Shown here piece after piece: positions 8,797-16,873 of a stretch of DNA of 64,000 nucleotides. Origin of the DNA: JAUWVG01 sp964633715 (lineage in GTDB: Bacteria; Acidobacteriota; Aminicenantia; Aminicenantales; Aminicenantaceae); the NCBI GenBank assembly GCA_964633715.1, contig CAZWHQ010000006.1:1-64000 (forward strand), given 5' to 3'. The first letter of the stretch is position 1; each line of letters begins with the position of its first letter. A model generated the notes under the pieces. It was not told where the DNA came from. It was given only the letters and a program-made list of their open reading frames with translations, and did not search any database. The translations under genes were made by a program, and so were the position numbers.

Positions 8797-9972
8797 CTAT
8801 TCCCAAATCATCTCATAGACTACTAATTCATGAAATCCACTGTCCTTTTCTTGTACACAGTATAATCTCTCTCCTTTTACCTTTGCATATAAAAGTCCAT
8901 ACCTTCTATGTAGAATGTTTAAGCTGGTGCGAAGGAAAAAGATTCCATCCTTATTGAATACATCATAGATGAATTCTCCAGGATTATTTCCAGGTTCATA
9001 TGTCATCACATAAAGTTTTCCTGAATCATCAAGAAAAAAAGAATGGAATGGATGCCAATGAGTAGGAAAATATATCGTTTTTGCATATTCCGGCATAAAA
9101 TCTTCATACTGTTTTAGATACTCAGTTTTGTAGCTCTGTGTTACAGGAACAGGGTTGTATTCTTTCCTTATCTTTTGCAGGAGCTCACCTTCCGTGTCAT
9201 ATTTCAAAACCTCATAACCCCTATCGCTGTTGGCAACATATATTCTATTTCCAATAGCTTTTCCTTCAGCGACATATTGTATCCCGTTTACAATCTTTTC
9301 TTGGAATGTTGGAGCCAGCGGCCTATTTGGCCTCTTACTAAACCGGTCTAGTTCCAGAATTTCTTGGAACAAGCTGTCATAAATACTGATTACAATAGGA
9401 AAATATTTAGCCTTCTCCACATCTCCTATCACTAACCGTGTTAATAAGTGCTTTCCATTTATAAGAGGGATAATTGTTTCAAATCCAAATTTTAAAGTCG
9501 TCTCATAAATACCTTCCCCATCATTACTGAAGACGTGATATTTGTTCTTTGGAGATTCATGTATCCATACTTCATTATTAGGAGCGACAACAATGTCATT
9601 AGGATATTCAAGTTCAAAAGGGCCTTGTCCAAATGCCCCAAATGTGGATTTCAATTGACCTTCGCTGGATAAAATATAAACTAAATCACCTTCCCCTGTT
9701 GGAGGCCTTATTATAAAAATATTGCCAGCATTATCTACATCAAAAAGATAAATATCCGTAAGCCCTTTTTCTGCAACAACATTGTCTTCAGTATCTATGG
9801 AAAATATCTTTAGCAATCTTAGTGAAGAAGGCAAATTAGATAACTCATAAGGCTCTTGATGATTCAGCACCACTTCTACTCCATCTTCTTTGATCCTATC
9901 TACCTCTGGTGATTTCTGTACACAACAAATAGAAAAAAGTAGCGCCAGAATTAGAGTGATCGGTTTTCTCAT
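8797..9972 (-). CDS. 6-bladed beta-propeller lipoprotein
   Basis: 391 residues from ATG 9972, chosen over the upstream ATG-like codon at 10035 because the RBS (CAGGAGGGGAAA) and the signal (MRKPITLILALLFSICC) both begin here and the promoter -10 lies at 10012-10007. It is an IEDGVEV-subgroup member: VDRIKEDGVEVVLNHQEPYEL, then AFGQGPFELEYPNDIVV. The GQGPGEF signature is altered to GQGPFEL. The product is predicted to be lipid-anchored. First gene of a two-gene propeller operon. It is the closest visible homologue of the broken gene at 1-577. Confidence 0.9.
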   Translation of the reverse strand: MRKPITLILALLFSICCVQKSPEVDRIKEDGVEVVLNHQEPYELSNLPSSLRLLKIFSIDTEDNVVAEKGLTDIYLFDVDNAGNIFIIRPPTGEGDLVYILSSEGQLKSTFGAFGQGPFELEYPNDIVVAPNNEVWIHESPKNKYHVFSNDGEGIYETTLKFGFETIIPLINGKHLLTRLVIGDVEKAKYFPIVISIYDSLFQEILELDRFSKRPNRPLAPTFQEKIVNGIQYVAEGKAIGNRIYVANSDRGYEVLKYDTEGELLQKIRKEYNPVPVTQSYKTEYLKQYEDFMPEYAKTIYFPTHWHPFHSFFLDDSGKLYVMTYEPGNNPGEFIYDVFNKDGIFFLRTSLNILHRRYGLLYAKVKGERLYCVQEKDSGFHELVVYEMIWE

Positions 9973-10006
9973 TTTCCCCTCCTGGAGTATTCCCTCAAAA
10001 TAAATA

Positions 10007-10035
10007 CGATTATAAGAAGCACAGCGCTTAGTCAA
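10007..10035 (-). promoter_or_regulatory. Class A propeller promoter
   Basis: TTGACT (10035-10030), 17 bp, TAATCGTA (hexamer 10012-10007), for the operon 9972-7651. Confidence 0.7.
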
Positions 10036-10062
10036 TCTGAAATGATCATACTAAAAACTTTT

Positions 10063-10079
10063 AGAAAAAATCGACTGGG
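10063..10079 (-). promoter_or_regulatory. 17-bp element, copy 5 (half-eroded)
   Basis: The + strand reads AGAAAAAATCGACTGGG. The ATCGACTGGG half is intact, the GGAC part lost. It lies 27 bp upstream of the -35. The rest of 10080-10307 shows no gene. Confidence 0.55.
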
Positions 10080-10307
10080 TTGGGGACTTAATATAAGAGT
10101 GGGTACACACCTCTCCATTCCTTTCCACTTGACAAGAATCTGAAGTGGAAATGCCGCGGTTTCAGTCAGCAGGAAAGCCCTCAACTTTCCTGAGTGCCTG
10201 TGAATTTGCCTCTTTCGAATGGGCAAATCCTTTCTATTTGCCAGATATTGGCCTAATTCCTAAATCCCTCTGAAAGGTTTAGGTTATATCAATGACTAAT
10301 TCTTGCC

Positions 10308-12458
10308 CTATTTAAGCCTGAATACGACAGTTGCTGTAAAAATCACACCTCTCGGTTTACCATTCAAAACAAAAGGTTCATATTCCCATTGGAAGACTGA
10401 ATCAACGGCGGCCTGATCGAGAAGAGGGATAGATCTTAAAACTTTTACATTCTGAACACGGCCATAGATTCCAGTTGTCAGTTCAACTATAACTACCCCC
10501 TCAACGCCTTTTTCTTTTGCCTCCTGGGGATAGATCGGCTCCACCATCTTAATGAGTTTTGGAGCTTTTATATCACCCACTGCTCGAACAGGACCAGTTT
10601 TCGTTTCGTTATCCAGCGTAAATACAACAGTTACTGTAAAAATCACTCCCCTCGGTTTACCATTCAAAACAAAAGGTTCATACTCCCATTGGAAGACAGA
10701 ATCAACGGCAGCTTGGTCGAGAAGGGGGATAGATCTTAGGACTTTTACTTTCTGGACTCGGCCGTAGATGCCGGTTGTCGCTTCAACAATAACCGTCCCC
10801 TCAATACCTGCTTCTTTAGCCAATTGGGGATAAACCGGCTCCACTCTCGTGATGAGTTTCGGAGGTTTGATGTCACCTACGGCTCGAACTTGATCCTCGC
10901 TCTCTCCGGCAACTCCGCCAATAACGCCCCCAACAACTCCTCCCACGACTCCTCCAACGACTCCTTCTTTTGTTTTTTTAATTGGCGTTTTCTTTTCTTT
11001 ATCCACATTACGTTGGTTAAGCGGAACTGACATGGGAGGACCTACTGACTTAATATCAACTCTTGCATCCTTATCCAATTGGAATTGAAGGGTAATCGTA
11101 AATATCACTCCTCTGGGCTTACCATCAATAACAACGGGATTGTAAATCCACTGCCTGACAGCATCAATGGCAGCTTTATCAAGTTCGGGAACAGATTCCA
11201 ACACCTTTATCCTTTGAACTTGTCCAGAATTATTTGTTGTGGCTTCTACGATTACAGTGCCTTCAATTTTTGCTTCAATAGCTTCCTTTGGATAGACAGG
11301 CTCAACCTTTTTTAAGAGTTCTGGAGGTGATATCTTTTTGTCTTTTTTACTTTTCTCTTGAATTGATTCAGGAGCAGGGACAGGATCAGGTGTTGCAAAA
11401 ATCAGCATGTTCCCCGCTGTAATACCGAGGAGAAACACAAATACCGCTAAAATCAGCAAAATTGACGATTTTTTCATATGTGTTTCCATTCTTCTCTCCT
11501 TAGATAAAATGTATTTAACCCGATCATTCAGAGGGATATAAGGGGAAGTCAAAGGTGTAAACACAACCAACCGGTTGATGAGGGATTTATTTTCAGCCAT
11601 GCTGATCAAACATTCCGCATAATCTCTTGAATTATTTTCCAAAAGAACATGATTATCGGAAATTTCTTCCCTAGCTCTAGAAAAATCGGCACTCAAGTTG
11701 TAGACGAGTGGATTCCACCAGTTGAGGGAGGTTGCCAATCTCTGGAGAATTCCTGTGAGGTTATCCTTATGATAAATGTGAGACAATTCATGCAGAAGAA
11801 TGCTTTTAGTTGTGTTTTCATTCCATTGATCATAAAGATTGCTCGGGAGGACAACAATCGGACGAAAAATCCCCATAACGATGGGAGTAGTCAGAGAGTT
11901 AGTGAGGAAAATTCTAAAGTGAATTCGTTTTCCAAATGTATTTTCCATCGATTTTAGAATTCTTTTCATTTTTTCGTCATTATTCACAACGAGGTCTTTT
12001 TTGAAACTTTTAATGGACTGAGTTCTAAAAACGAAACGAATAAGACAAGCTAGAAAACCCAATCCCCATATTATTCCGATGCCATTGATGATTCTGATCA
12101 GGGAAAGGGCCGAATTAAAGGGAGGAAATTCTCTATTTTTGGTTTTTGGAGGGAAAGTCTCTGAAGTAATCCTCTCAATCTCTACTAAATTGTTATCGAT
12201 GTTCGATTGAACCGAAGAAGAGGTGGGGATCGGCAGAGTAATTTGGAATGGATTCAAGTGAGGTATTGTCGATTTTAGACTCAATACTGGCAAAAACATC
12301 AGGATTATCAAGATCATGAGTATCAATCCGCTCCGAACTGGAGCTGTCTTTCGGCGGAGTATTCTCACAAGCAGCCAACCGATGCCAACAACAATCATGG
12401 AATTAATAACGAGATTGAGAATCCATTGAGCCGATTGAATGTCCGTGAGAAAATTCAT
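10308..12458 (-). CDS. M56-type (BlaR1/MecR1) membrane metallopeptidase fused to three TonB C-terminal domains
   Basis: 716 residues. The N-terminal part has several membrane segments (15-35, 43-62, 122-145) and the zinc-protease motif HELSH (223-227), as in BlaR1/MecR1. One more membrane segment lies near 330-350. Then come three TonB/energy-transducer C-terminal modules (about 375-455, 525-610, 630-716), the first two separated by a Gly-Val linker (GGVVGGVVGGVIGG). The ligand-sensing penicillin-binding domain of BlaR1 is absent. The family role is signal-induced cleavage of the cognate repressor. The TonB modules instead suggest a link to an outer-membrane transporter or to the cell-envelope energy system. 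The start overlaps the repressor's stop (ATGA), so the two are translationally coupled. Confidence 0.88.
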   Translation of the reverse strand: MNFLTDIQSAQWILNLVINSMIVVGIGWLLVRILRRKTAPVRSGLILMILIILMFLPVLSLKSTIPHLNPFQITLPIPTSSSVQSNIDNNLVEIERITSETFPPKTKNREFPPFNSALSLIRIINGIGIIWGLGFLACLIRFVFRTQSIKSFKKDLVVNNDEKMKRILKSMENTFGKRIHFRIFLTNSLTTPIVMGIFRPIVVLPSNLYDQWNENTTKSILLHELSHIYHKDNLTGILQRLATSLNWWNPLVYNLSADFSRAREEISDNHVLLENNSRDYAECLISMAENKSLINRLVVFTPLTSPYIPLNDRVKYILSKERRMETHMKKSSILLILAVFVFLLGITAGNMLIFATPDPVPAPESIQEKSKKDKKISPPELLKKVEPVYPKEAIEAKIEGTVIVEATTNNSGQVQRIKVLESVPELDKAAIDAVRQWIYNPVVIDGKPRGVIFTITLQFQLDKDARVDIKSVGPPMSVPLNQRNVDKEKKTPIKKTKEGVVGGVVGGVVGGVIGGVAGESEDQVRAVGDIKPPKLITRVEPVYPQLAKEAGIEGTVIVEATTGIYGRVQKVKVLRSIPLLDQAAVDSVFQWEYEPFVLNGKPRGVIFTVTVVFTLDNETKTGPVRAVGDIKAPKLIKMVEPIYPQEAKEKGVEGVVIVELTTGIYGRVQNVKVLRSIPLLDQAAVDSVFQWEYEPFVLNGKPRGVIFTATVVFRLK
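10321..10778. repeat. Direct repeat of about 158 bp in the TonB modules
   Basis: Segments 10321-10478 and 10621-10778, exactly 300 bp apart, are nearly identical. They encode the second and third TonB modules (QAAVDSVFQWEYEPFVLNGK in both). It is a recent in-frame internal duplication. A separate imperfect 12-bp tandem repeat at about 10905-10966 encodes the Gly-Val linker. Confidence 0.85.
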
Positions 12459-12856
12459 GAGGATTCCTGCTCCGCATCATATTGTTTCAGGAGGTTTCGA
12501 AGCTCTTTAATCTCATCGGGATTTATATCAGGATCCTCAAGCAGGCATTTAACCATCTCTGGCCTGGAACCCCCAAAAACCCGGTTTTTAACATCATAAA
12601 GGATATCTTTTCGTGTTGTGTTTTGTTTTACTACAGCCGAATAATAAAACGTCCTGCCTACTAATCTATGCTTAAGCCAGCCGTATCTTTCCAGTCGCCG
12701 CATTTGAACCTGGATTGTAGCCCTCTTTAAATCTGTGTTTCTTCTGGCATTGATGGCTTCAATAACATCATTGATGGTGACCTCACTTTTATCCCAGACG
12801 ATTTTCATGATCTCAAGATTGGCAGGGGAAAGTTGTTGAACGTGGTGCTTATTCAT
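12455..12856 (-). CDS. blaI: BlaI/MecI/CopY-family repressor
   Basis: About 133 residues from ATG 12856 (AGGAG six bases upstream, preferred over TTG 12862). Winged-helix sequence LSPANLEIMKIVWDKSEVTI followed by RATIQVQMRRLERYGWLKHR and the YYSAVV wing, then a C-terminal dimerisation region (VFGGSRPEMVKCLL, NPDEIKELRNLLKQ). Such repressors bind as dimers to dyad operators and are inactivated by proteolysis through the coupled M56 protein encoded immediately downstream. Two dyads in its own promoter argue for autoregulation of the operon. Confidence 0.93.
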   Translation of the reverse strand: MNKHHVQQLSPANLEIMKIVWDKSEVTINDVIEAINARRNTDLKRATIQVQMRRLERYGWLKHRLVGRTFYYSAVVKQNTTRKDILYDVKNRVFGGSRPEMVKCLLEDPDINPDEIKELRNLLKQYDAEQESS

Positions 12857-12873
12857 ACCCAACTCCTCTTACG

Positions 12874-12920
12874 ATGACAGATGTCATGTACAATATAGAT
12901 GACACGTGTCATCTTGTCAA
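12874..12920 (-). promoter_or_regulatory. BlaI-type promoter with two dyad operators
   Basis: TTGACA (12920-12915), 17 bp, TATATT (12897-12892). The perfect 16-bp palindrome GATGACACGTGTCATC (12898-12913) fills the spacer. A second dyad, ATGACAGATGTCAT (12874-12887), lies just downstream of the expected transcription start. Such a layout would let the BlaI dimer block RNA polymerase. Confidence 0.85.
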
Positions 12921-13050
12921 GTATAAATACGAATATCAAGCACAAAATGTTTATGCAAACTCGAGCTCGAAAATAATTGACATCAGTCAGACAAGTGTAG
13001 TTATTTTCATGCTTGTACCGCGGTATCCGAAATCAGCGTCACTAAAATCG

Positions 13051-13473
13051 TTAATTTCTATCATCCAATTCATGGAAGGCGGCAATGGAGAAGCCATGAA
13101 CCTCAAAATGCTTGTCAAAGGAAAAGGCATAAGTGATTTCCTGCGCTTCCATAATCTCAAAACTTAGACAATCCACCAAGCTGATTTCTTTTCCCTTGAG
13201 CAGGAGAAGTCTTTGAATCGCCCTCAAATATATATCTCTATCGATCCAGATGATTTCAAGTAAAGGATATATTTTGGTGTGAAAATCCTGAACCGCTTCA
13301 AGACTCACCCGGCGCTGCAAAAGAGCAATCGTTTCAACAAGAACAAAAGAGCTGGTTATTAATCGTGCTCTATTTTTGGCAAAATATTCAAAATTCTTTT
13401 TGGCACGTACGTGCATGTAATCATTTTTGACAAGGAGAGCAAAAAGTCCTGACGTATCTGAAAAAATCTTCAT
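13051..13473 (-). CDS. PIN-domain ribonuclease toxin (VapC-like)
   Basis: 140 residues. It begins MKIFSDTSGLFALL, with the conserved PIN acid D6, then E47 (VLVET), D101 (SLVDCLSFE) and D120 (FSFDKHF), the four acidic residues expected to hold Mg2+/Mn2+. These toxins cleave structured RNA when freed from their antitoxin. Its start overlaps the stop of the RHH antitoxin gene by four bases. Active-site residues are intact. Confidence 0.9.
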   Translation of the reverse strand: MKIFSDTSGLFALLVKNDYMHVRAKKNFEYFAKNRARLITSSFVLVETIALLQRRVSLEAVQDFHTKIYPLLEIIWIDRDIYLRAIQRLLLLKGKEISLVDCLSFEIMEAQEITYAFSFDKHFEVHGFSIAAFHELDDRN

Positions 13474-13715
13474 GATTTGAAATCCTCACTAAGATACCGG
13501 TCATGATTTATGGATATATCGTGTTCAACAGATTGGTGTTTTCCAACGACTGGTTCAGCCATTCGATATAAATCCGAGATATCCTGCTTGCCGGACAAAA
13601 GAAATTGATCAATGGATTTTCTTATGAGCGAGGCCATGGATTCATGCCGAACCAGAGAAAGCTCCCTTAGTTTTTTTGACTGTTGCTTGGTTAATTGGAT
13701 CTGTGTTCGTTCCAA
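13470..13715 (-). CDS. Ribbon-helix-helix antitoxin
   Basis: 81 residues, TTG start at 13715 with AGGAG seven bases upstream. The N-terminal beta-strand ERTQIQLTKQQSKKLRELS and helices with SMASLIRKSIDQFL match CopG/MetJ-type DNA-binding antitoxins. The acidic C-terminus would wrap the PIN toxin. It sits behind an inverted repeat, consistent with conditional autoregulation of the pair. Confidence 0.85.
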   Translation of the reverse strand: MERTQIQLTKQQSKKLRELSLVRHESMASLIRKSIDQFLLSGKQDISDLYRMAEPVVGKHQSVEHDISINHDRYLSEDFKS

Positions 13716-13736
13716 AATATGACTCCTATTGAATCA

Positions 13737-13764
13737 TGTAATCGTTTCTGTAATTATGATTACA
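13737..13764. promoter_or_regulatory. Inverted repeat upstream of the RHH/PIN operon
   Basis: TGTAATC at 13737-13743 and GATTACA at 13758-13764, perfect 7-bp arms 14 bp apart, about 22 bp upstream of the antitoxin start. It is a probable operator of the RHH protein. Confidence 0.6.
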
Positions 13765-13780
13765 CTTATTAAAACATAAG

Positions 13781-14754
13781 TCAAGGAGATTTTTGAGGAG
13801 GCAAACAGGTCATCTGAACCCGCGTATTATAGACATCTACGAGCCGTCCTTTAGCTTTGTCTCTAGTAGAAGCAAATACCCACAATTGATCCTCATGAAT
13901 ATGCATTTGCAGAATATCATGATGATATTCATATTCAGGTGGGCTGATTGCATTTGGAGGAGGTTTCCTCCTGTCCTTTGGAGGAACATATTTAATCCTT
14001 TTATACTCTCTACTTATGATTTTATTGATCTTATTATTCTCTAAGTCAAATTCAACTATTTTGTATTCAGGTGTATGGACGACATAGATTGTTGAGTTGT
14101 TTTTAAAAGTATTGATGAATTTTGCTCTCGGCCACCACGCACTTGAACGATACACATAATTTTTAAGTGGAAAAGAATATTTTTTTGTACGTCTATCAAA
14201 ATCTTCTGATATTTCATAGATGTTATAGGGAATATCAAAATATCCTGTTCCAACATTTTCCATTTTTTCAACATCGTCCATAAAGCCATAAATTTTATCT
14301 TTCTTAGAAGCAAGAGAATAATACATTCTCGCTTTCTCTGTTCTTTTTTCACCCAAGTATTCACCAGAATATTCAAACCGCATTATTTTAGGAGGAGATT
14401 TTGCATATACTCGGATCTCATCATCAAAGAAAAAATAGTAGGTTCTATTGTTCGCTTCTGCTGGACCCTGCCCTTGCTTAACTATTTTAAATACAAATCT
14501 TCCCTTTTCATCGAATTTGTGCAACATCCAATTATCGTAAAGATAAATTCCGTTATCAGGTCCAATTTTAAGGCCATAAGGTCCTGTGAATATAACTTCT
14601 TCTCCATCATCTCGAATCCGCAAAACCTCTTCTAATTGCTCAGTTCGCCCAGCATTTTTATTTTGTGGCTTTTTAGGATTCTCGATTATTTCCTGTGCTG
14701 AAACGATAGAGAAAGCAAAAATTAAAAAAAAAGTAGAATTGCATATTTTTTCAT
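13781..14754 (-). pseudogene. Exported 6-bladed beta-propeller gene with a homopolymer frameshift in the signal peptide
   Basis: From ATG 14754 (RBS AGGGGAAAA) the reading frame gives MKKYAILLFF and hits TAA after a run of nine T (complement of 14724-14732). With one extra T the frame continues as a perfect signal, FLIFAFSIVSAQEIIENPKKP, and on through AGRTEQLEEVLRIRDDG, as in the paralogue at 27889-28953. The rest is open to 13781 with KQGQGPAEANN in place of GQGPGEF. The C-terminus TRVQMTCLPPQKSP is atypical, so the 3' end may also be eroded. A second translation could start at TTG 14623, but it would lack a signal. Assembly error, inactivation or slippage remain possible. Confidence 0.8.
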
Positions 14755-14771
14755 TTTTCCCCTATTAACCA

Positions 14772-14799
14772 ATTATAACCTTTCAATTACTATTTTCAA
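14772..14799 (-). promoter_or_regulatory. Class B propeller promoter
   Basis: TTGAAA (14799-14794), 16 bp, perfect TATAAT (14777-14772), about 18 bp from the start codon at 14754. Confidence 0.75.
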
Positions 14800-14808
14800 C
14801 CAGCCTGT

Positions 14809-14825
14809 GGACAAATCGACTGGGA
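14809..14825 (-). promoter_or_regulatory. 17-bp element, copy 6
   Basis: GGACAAATCGACTGGGA, one mismatch to consensus, preceded by GT. It lies 9 bp upstream of the -35 of the class B promoter. No gene ends here on the minus strand, so the element belongs to the 5' side of the propeller gene and not to a 3' end. Confidence 0.75.
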
Positions 14826-14923
14826 GAGTGCTCAATGCGGGAAGTCACCAGGAGATAATGAAATAAGGCAGTCATACTAGAATCCCGCTTGTCTTCATTT
14901 AGGATTGTTGTTATCATAAGTTC

Positions 14924-15490
14924 GTGAATAAAAAGGAAATCCAAGCAAAAATCAAGACGATCGGTTCTCCTCTTGCCCGGCAGCTCCTGATGACCGGTTT
15001 GATTACCCGGCTGCTGGAAGAACAAGGAAAAGCGGCACCGGTGCTCATTGGGGGCTTGGCGCTGTCCTATTACACACGTGAGGTCTATTTTACGTCCGAC
15101 ATTGACTTGGCCTATGCCGATAGAGAAGCCTTAGATGCAGTTTTAAGAAGTCTGGATTTTGAAAAGAAAGGGCGCTACTGGATTCAACACGAACTCGACA
15201 TGGCCGTGGAGGTCCCAACAGACGAGCTTGTGGACGAAAAATCTCCCCTCGAATCCGTAGAGCTTGACTTCGGACTGCGCTGTGTGATTATCGGAGTGGA
15301 GGACCTGCTGATTGACAGGTTGAACGCATGTAAACATTGGAATTCCCAAATCGATTGCGAGATGGCCGAACTTTTGATTGCGCACTATAGTAAAGAACTT
15401 GACTGGACCTATCTTAAAAGAAAGGCAGAACTTCCAAAAAACGACACGCTGTCCGAGCTGATGACATTCAAGAAAAAGAGGTCGTCATGA
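14924..15490 (+). CDS. Nucleotidyltransferase-fold protein (AbiEii/DUF6036-like)
   Basis: 188 residues, GTG start. The motif LIGGLALSYYTREVYFTSDIDL holds the GG (43-44) and the D59-x-D61 pair of the minimal nucleotidyltransferase fold. A helical C-terminal part follows (CEMAELLIAHYSKELDWTYL). In toxin-antitoxin systems such proteins transfer nucleotides to tRNA or proteins. The next gene overlaps by four bases and could encode its partner. No convincing RBS precedes the GTG. It is on the + strand, divergent from the propeller genes. Confidence 0.7.
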   Translation: MNKKEIQAKIKTIGSPLARQLLMTGLITRLLEEQGKAAPVLIGGLALSYYTREVYFTSDIDLAYADREALDAVLRSLDFEKKGRYWIQHELDMAVEVPTDELVDEKSPLESVELDFGLRCVIIGVEDLLIDRLNACKHWNSQIDCEMAELLIAHYSKELDWTYLKRKAELPKNDTLSELMTFKKKRSS

Positions 15491-15705
15491 TAACCAGGAC
15501 GAGAAAATTCAGGAAAGCCTCTACGACGGATTTCCTTCTTATACGAGAACGTTTGGGGCTTCAGAAGTATCGGAAAACTTCAAAGCGGGATCCGGATAAA
15601 AACAAATTGCTTCTGGAGTTGGGTCTAAAGAAAATCGAAAAGGCTGAACGCAGCAACTTCATCTCCGTAGGATACCGGAAAAGGAGAGTGAATTTTTTAG
15701 TCTGA
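15487..15705 (+). CDS. Small basic protein, possible partner of the nucleotidyltransferase
   Basis: 72 residues, ATG overlapping the upstream stop (ATGA). Very basic (ITRTRKFRKASTTDFLLIRERLGLQKYRK; RKRRVNFLV). I recognise no family. Its position and coupling suggest a toxin-antitoxin partner, which is inference. 15706-15834 holds no gene. Confidence 0.5.
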   Translation: MITRTRKFRKASTTDFLLIRERLGLQKYRKTSKRDPDKNKLLLELGLKKIEKAERSNFISVGYRKRRVNFLV

Positions 15706-15834
15706 ACTATCCATAAAAAATGTCGATGTCTATTTTAATCTCTCCATGTTTTCAGTATGTTCCTTTGACTTTCGGAAAACAACATTAAAAATTTTTTTTC
15801 GTTCGACTTTTTATGAATATTCATTTTAGTTAAT

Positions 15835-16176
15835 CTACTTTGGTTTTTTCATGTATACCGGAACGGGAACGAGATATAACAGAAAGCTGTGGATTTCTCT
15901 CCGTGCCGGATCGGCGACGTAGATGTTTCTTGTATTATCCACGGCCAGGGAAGAAATTCGGGCAAAGAGGTATTCTGGATCGGTTTCCAACTCACCAATC
16001 CGCAGTTCTTCAACCAGCTCCAGAATCGGTGCGTCAAACATGGGATCTTTGGGATTTTGAACGTAGACAACCCCATCTATCTCTCTGATTTTTCCCTGCC
16101 AGTCATCGGACCGCTTACAGACAGCCATCAGAAAAATAAACATAAGGAACAAGGAAAGAAAAACTGTTTTTCTCAT
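15835..16176 (-). pseudogene. 6-bladed beta-propeller lipoprotein, truncated after the first blade
   Basis: It begins with a normal lipoprotein signal (MRKTVFLSLFLMFIFLMAVC), header WQGKIREIDGVVYVQNPKDPMF and one blade (VDNTRNIYVADPARREIHSF), then runs into unrelated LLYLVPVPVYMKKPK and a stop: 113 residues against about 370. The break point falls right after DPARREIHSF. The fragment at 31940-32748 keeps the blade DPARRELHIF and what follows. Promoter and RBS are intact, so it may still be transcribed. Confidence 0.85.
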
Positions 16177-16193
16177 GTTTCCCCCAAAATTTA

Positions 16194-16221
16194 ATTATAA
16201 CCTCTCAATAATCTATTTCAA
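16194..16221 (-). promoter_or_regulatory. Class B propeller promoter
   Basis: TTGAAA (16221-16216), 16 bp, TATAAT (16199-16194), in front of the truncated propeller gene; same architecture as 14772-14799. Confidence 0.75.
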
Positions 16222-16231
16222 ACCGGATTGT

Positions 16232-16248
16232 GGACAAATCGATTGGGG
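16232..16248 (-). promoter_or_regulatory. 17-bp element, copy 7
   Basis: GGACAAATCGATTGGGG, one mismatch, 10 bp upstream of the -35. Confidence 0.75.
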
Positions 16249-16293
16249 GGAGGACATCAGCTAAATATCAGTTTCGTGACGTCTCAAATCTCT

Positions 16294-16839
16294 TTAGTTC
16301 TTTAGCCTAAAGATAAACCAATAGGCCGCACCACGAGAATTGCCATCAAGATTCGGCGGTGCAAAACCAAAAATGAGCCTCTTATCGACACTCATCTCCA
16401 AGGCCTGATTGAAAAGATCTTCCTCAAAAGATTTCTGGGGCTCATGTAAATCCTCAGCAGTCAATTGACCTTTATGTAATTCGAGACTCAGTATCAGTAT
16501 TAGATTATGCCTATCGGAGATTATAGGCGATACATACAGCTTGTACTCACCTTGAATAAATCCTCTTCTGAAAAATCTATTATTAAATTCAAAACTCTCA
16601 TAAAGACCCGTTGTGGGATTAAAATCTATATCCTCCTTTGAGTATGGATTAATTTGGATAAACTCTCCACAACTACATGGATAAGAAGAGATCTTATCCT
16701 TAATTATCTGAATGATCTCGCTGTAATCCTTATCCAGAGATGTTTCAATAATATCCAATCCTTCGGGAAAGAATGCAGTTACATTACCTCCCATAACCGC
16801 TCCAGAAACACTTCCATTTGCATGAGCTGTGGATTTCAT
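16294..16839 (-). CDS. Hypothetical protein
   Basis: 181 residues, no signal peptide and no recognised domain. It begins MKSTAHANGSVSGAVMGGNV and contains a CSCG motif (YPCSCGEFIQINPYSKEDID) and a C-terminal AAYWFIFRLKN. No RBS precedes the ATG at 16839, and the frame is open upstream into the end of the permease gene (RVPAFQSPI-M), so the N-terminus may be missing. It lies 34 bp downstream of the permease stop, on the same strand. Confidence 0.5.
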   Translation of the reverse strand: MKSTAHANGSVSGAVMGGNVTAFFPEGLDIIETSLDKDYSEIIQIIKDKISSYPCSCGEFIQINPYSKEDIDFNPTTGLYESFEFNNRFFRRGFIQGEYKLYVSPIISDRHNLILILSLELHKGQLTAEDLHEPQKSFEEDLFNQALEMSVDKRLIFGFAPPNLDGNSRGAAYWFIFRLKN

Positions 16840-16873
16840 TATAGGAGATTGAAACGCGGGTACTCGAAGAACT

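Noticed and set aside
10905..10966. Short tandem 12-bp units suggesting a CRISPR or minisatellite
   Set aside because: They are in frame and encode a Gly-Val linker inside the M56-TonB protein; there are no unique spacers.
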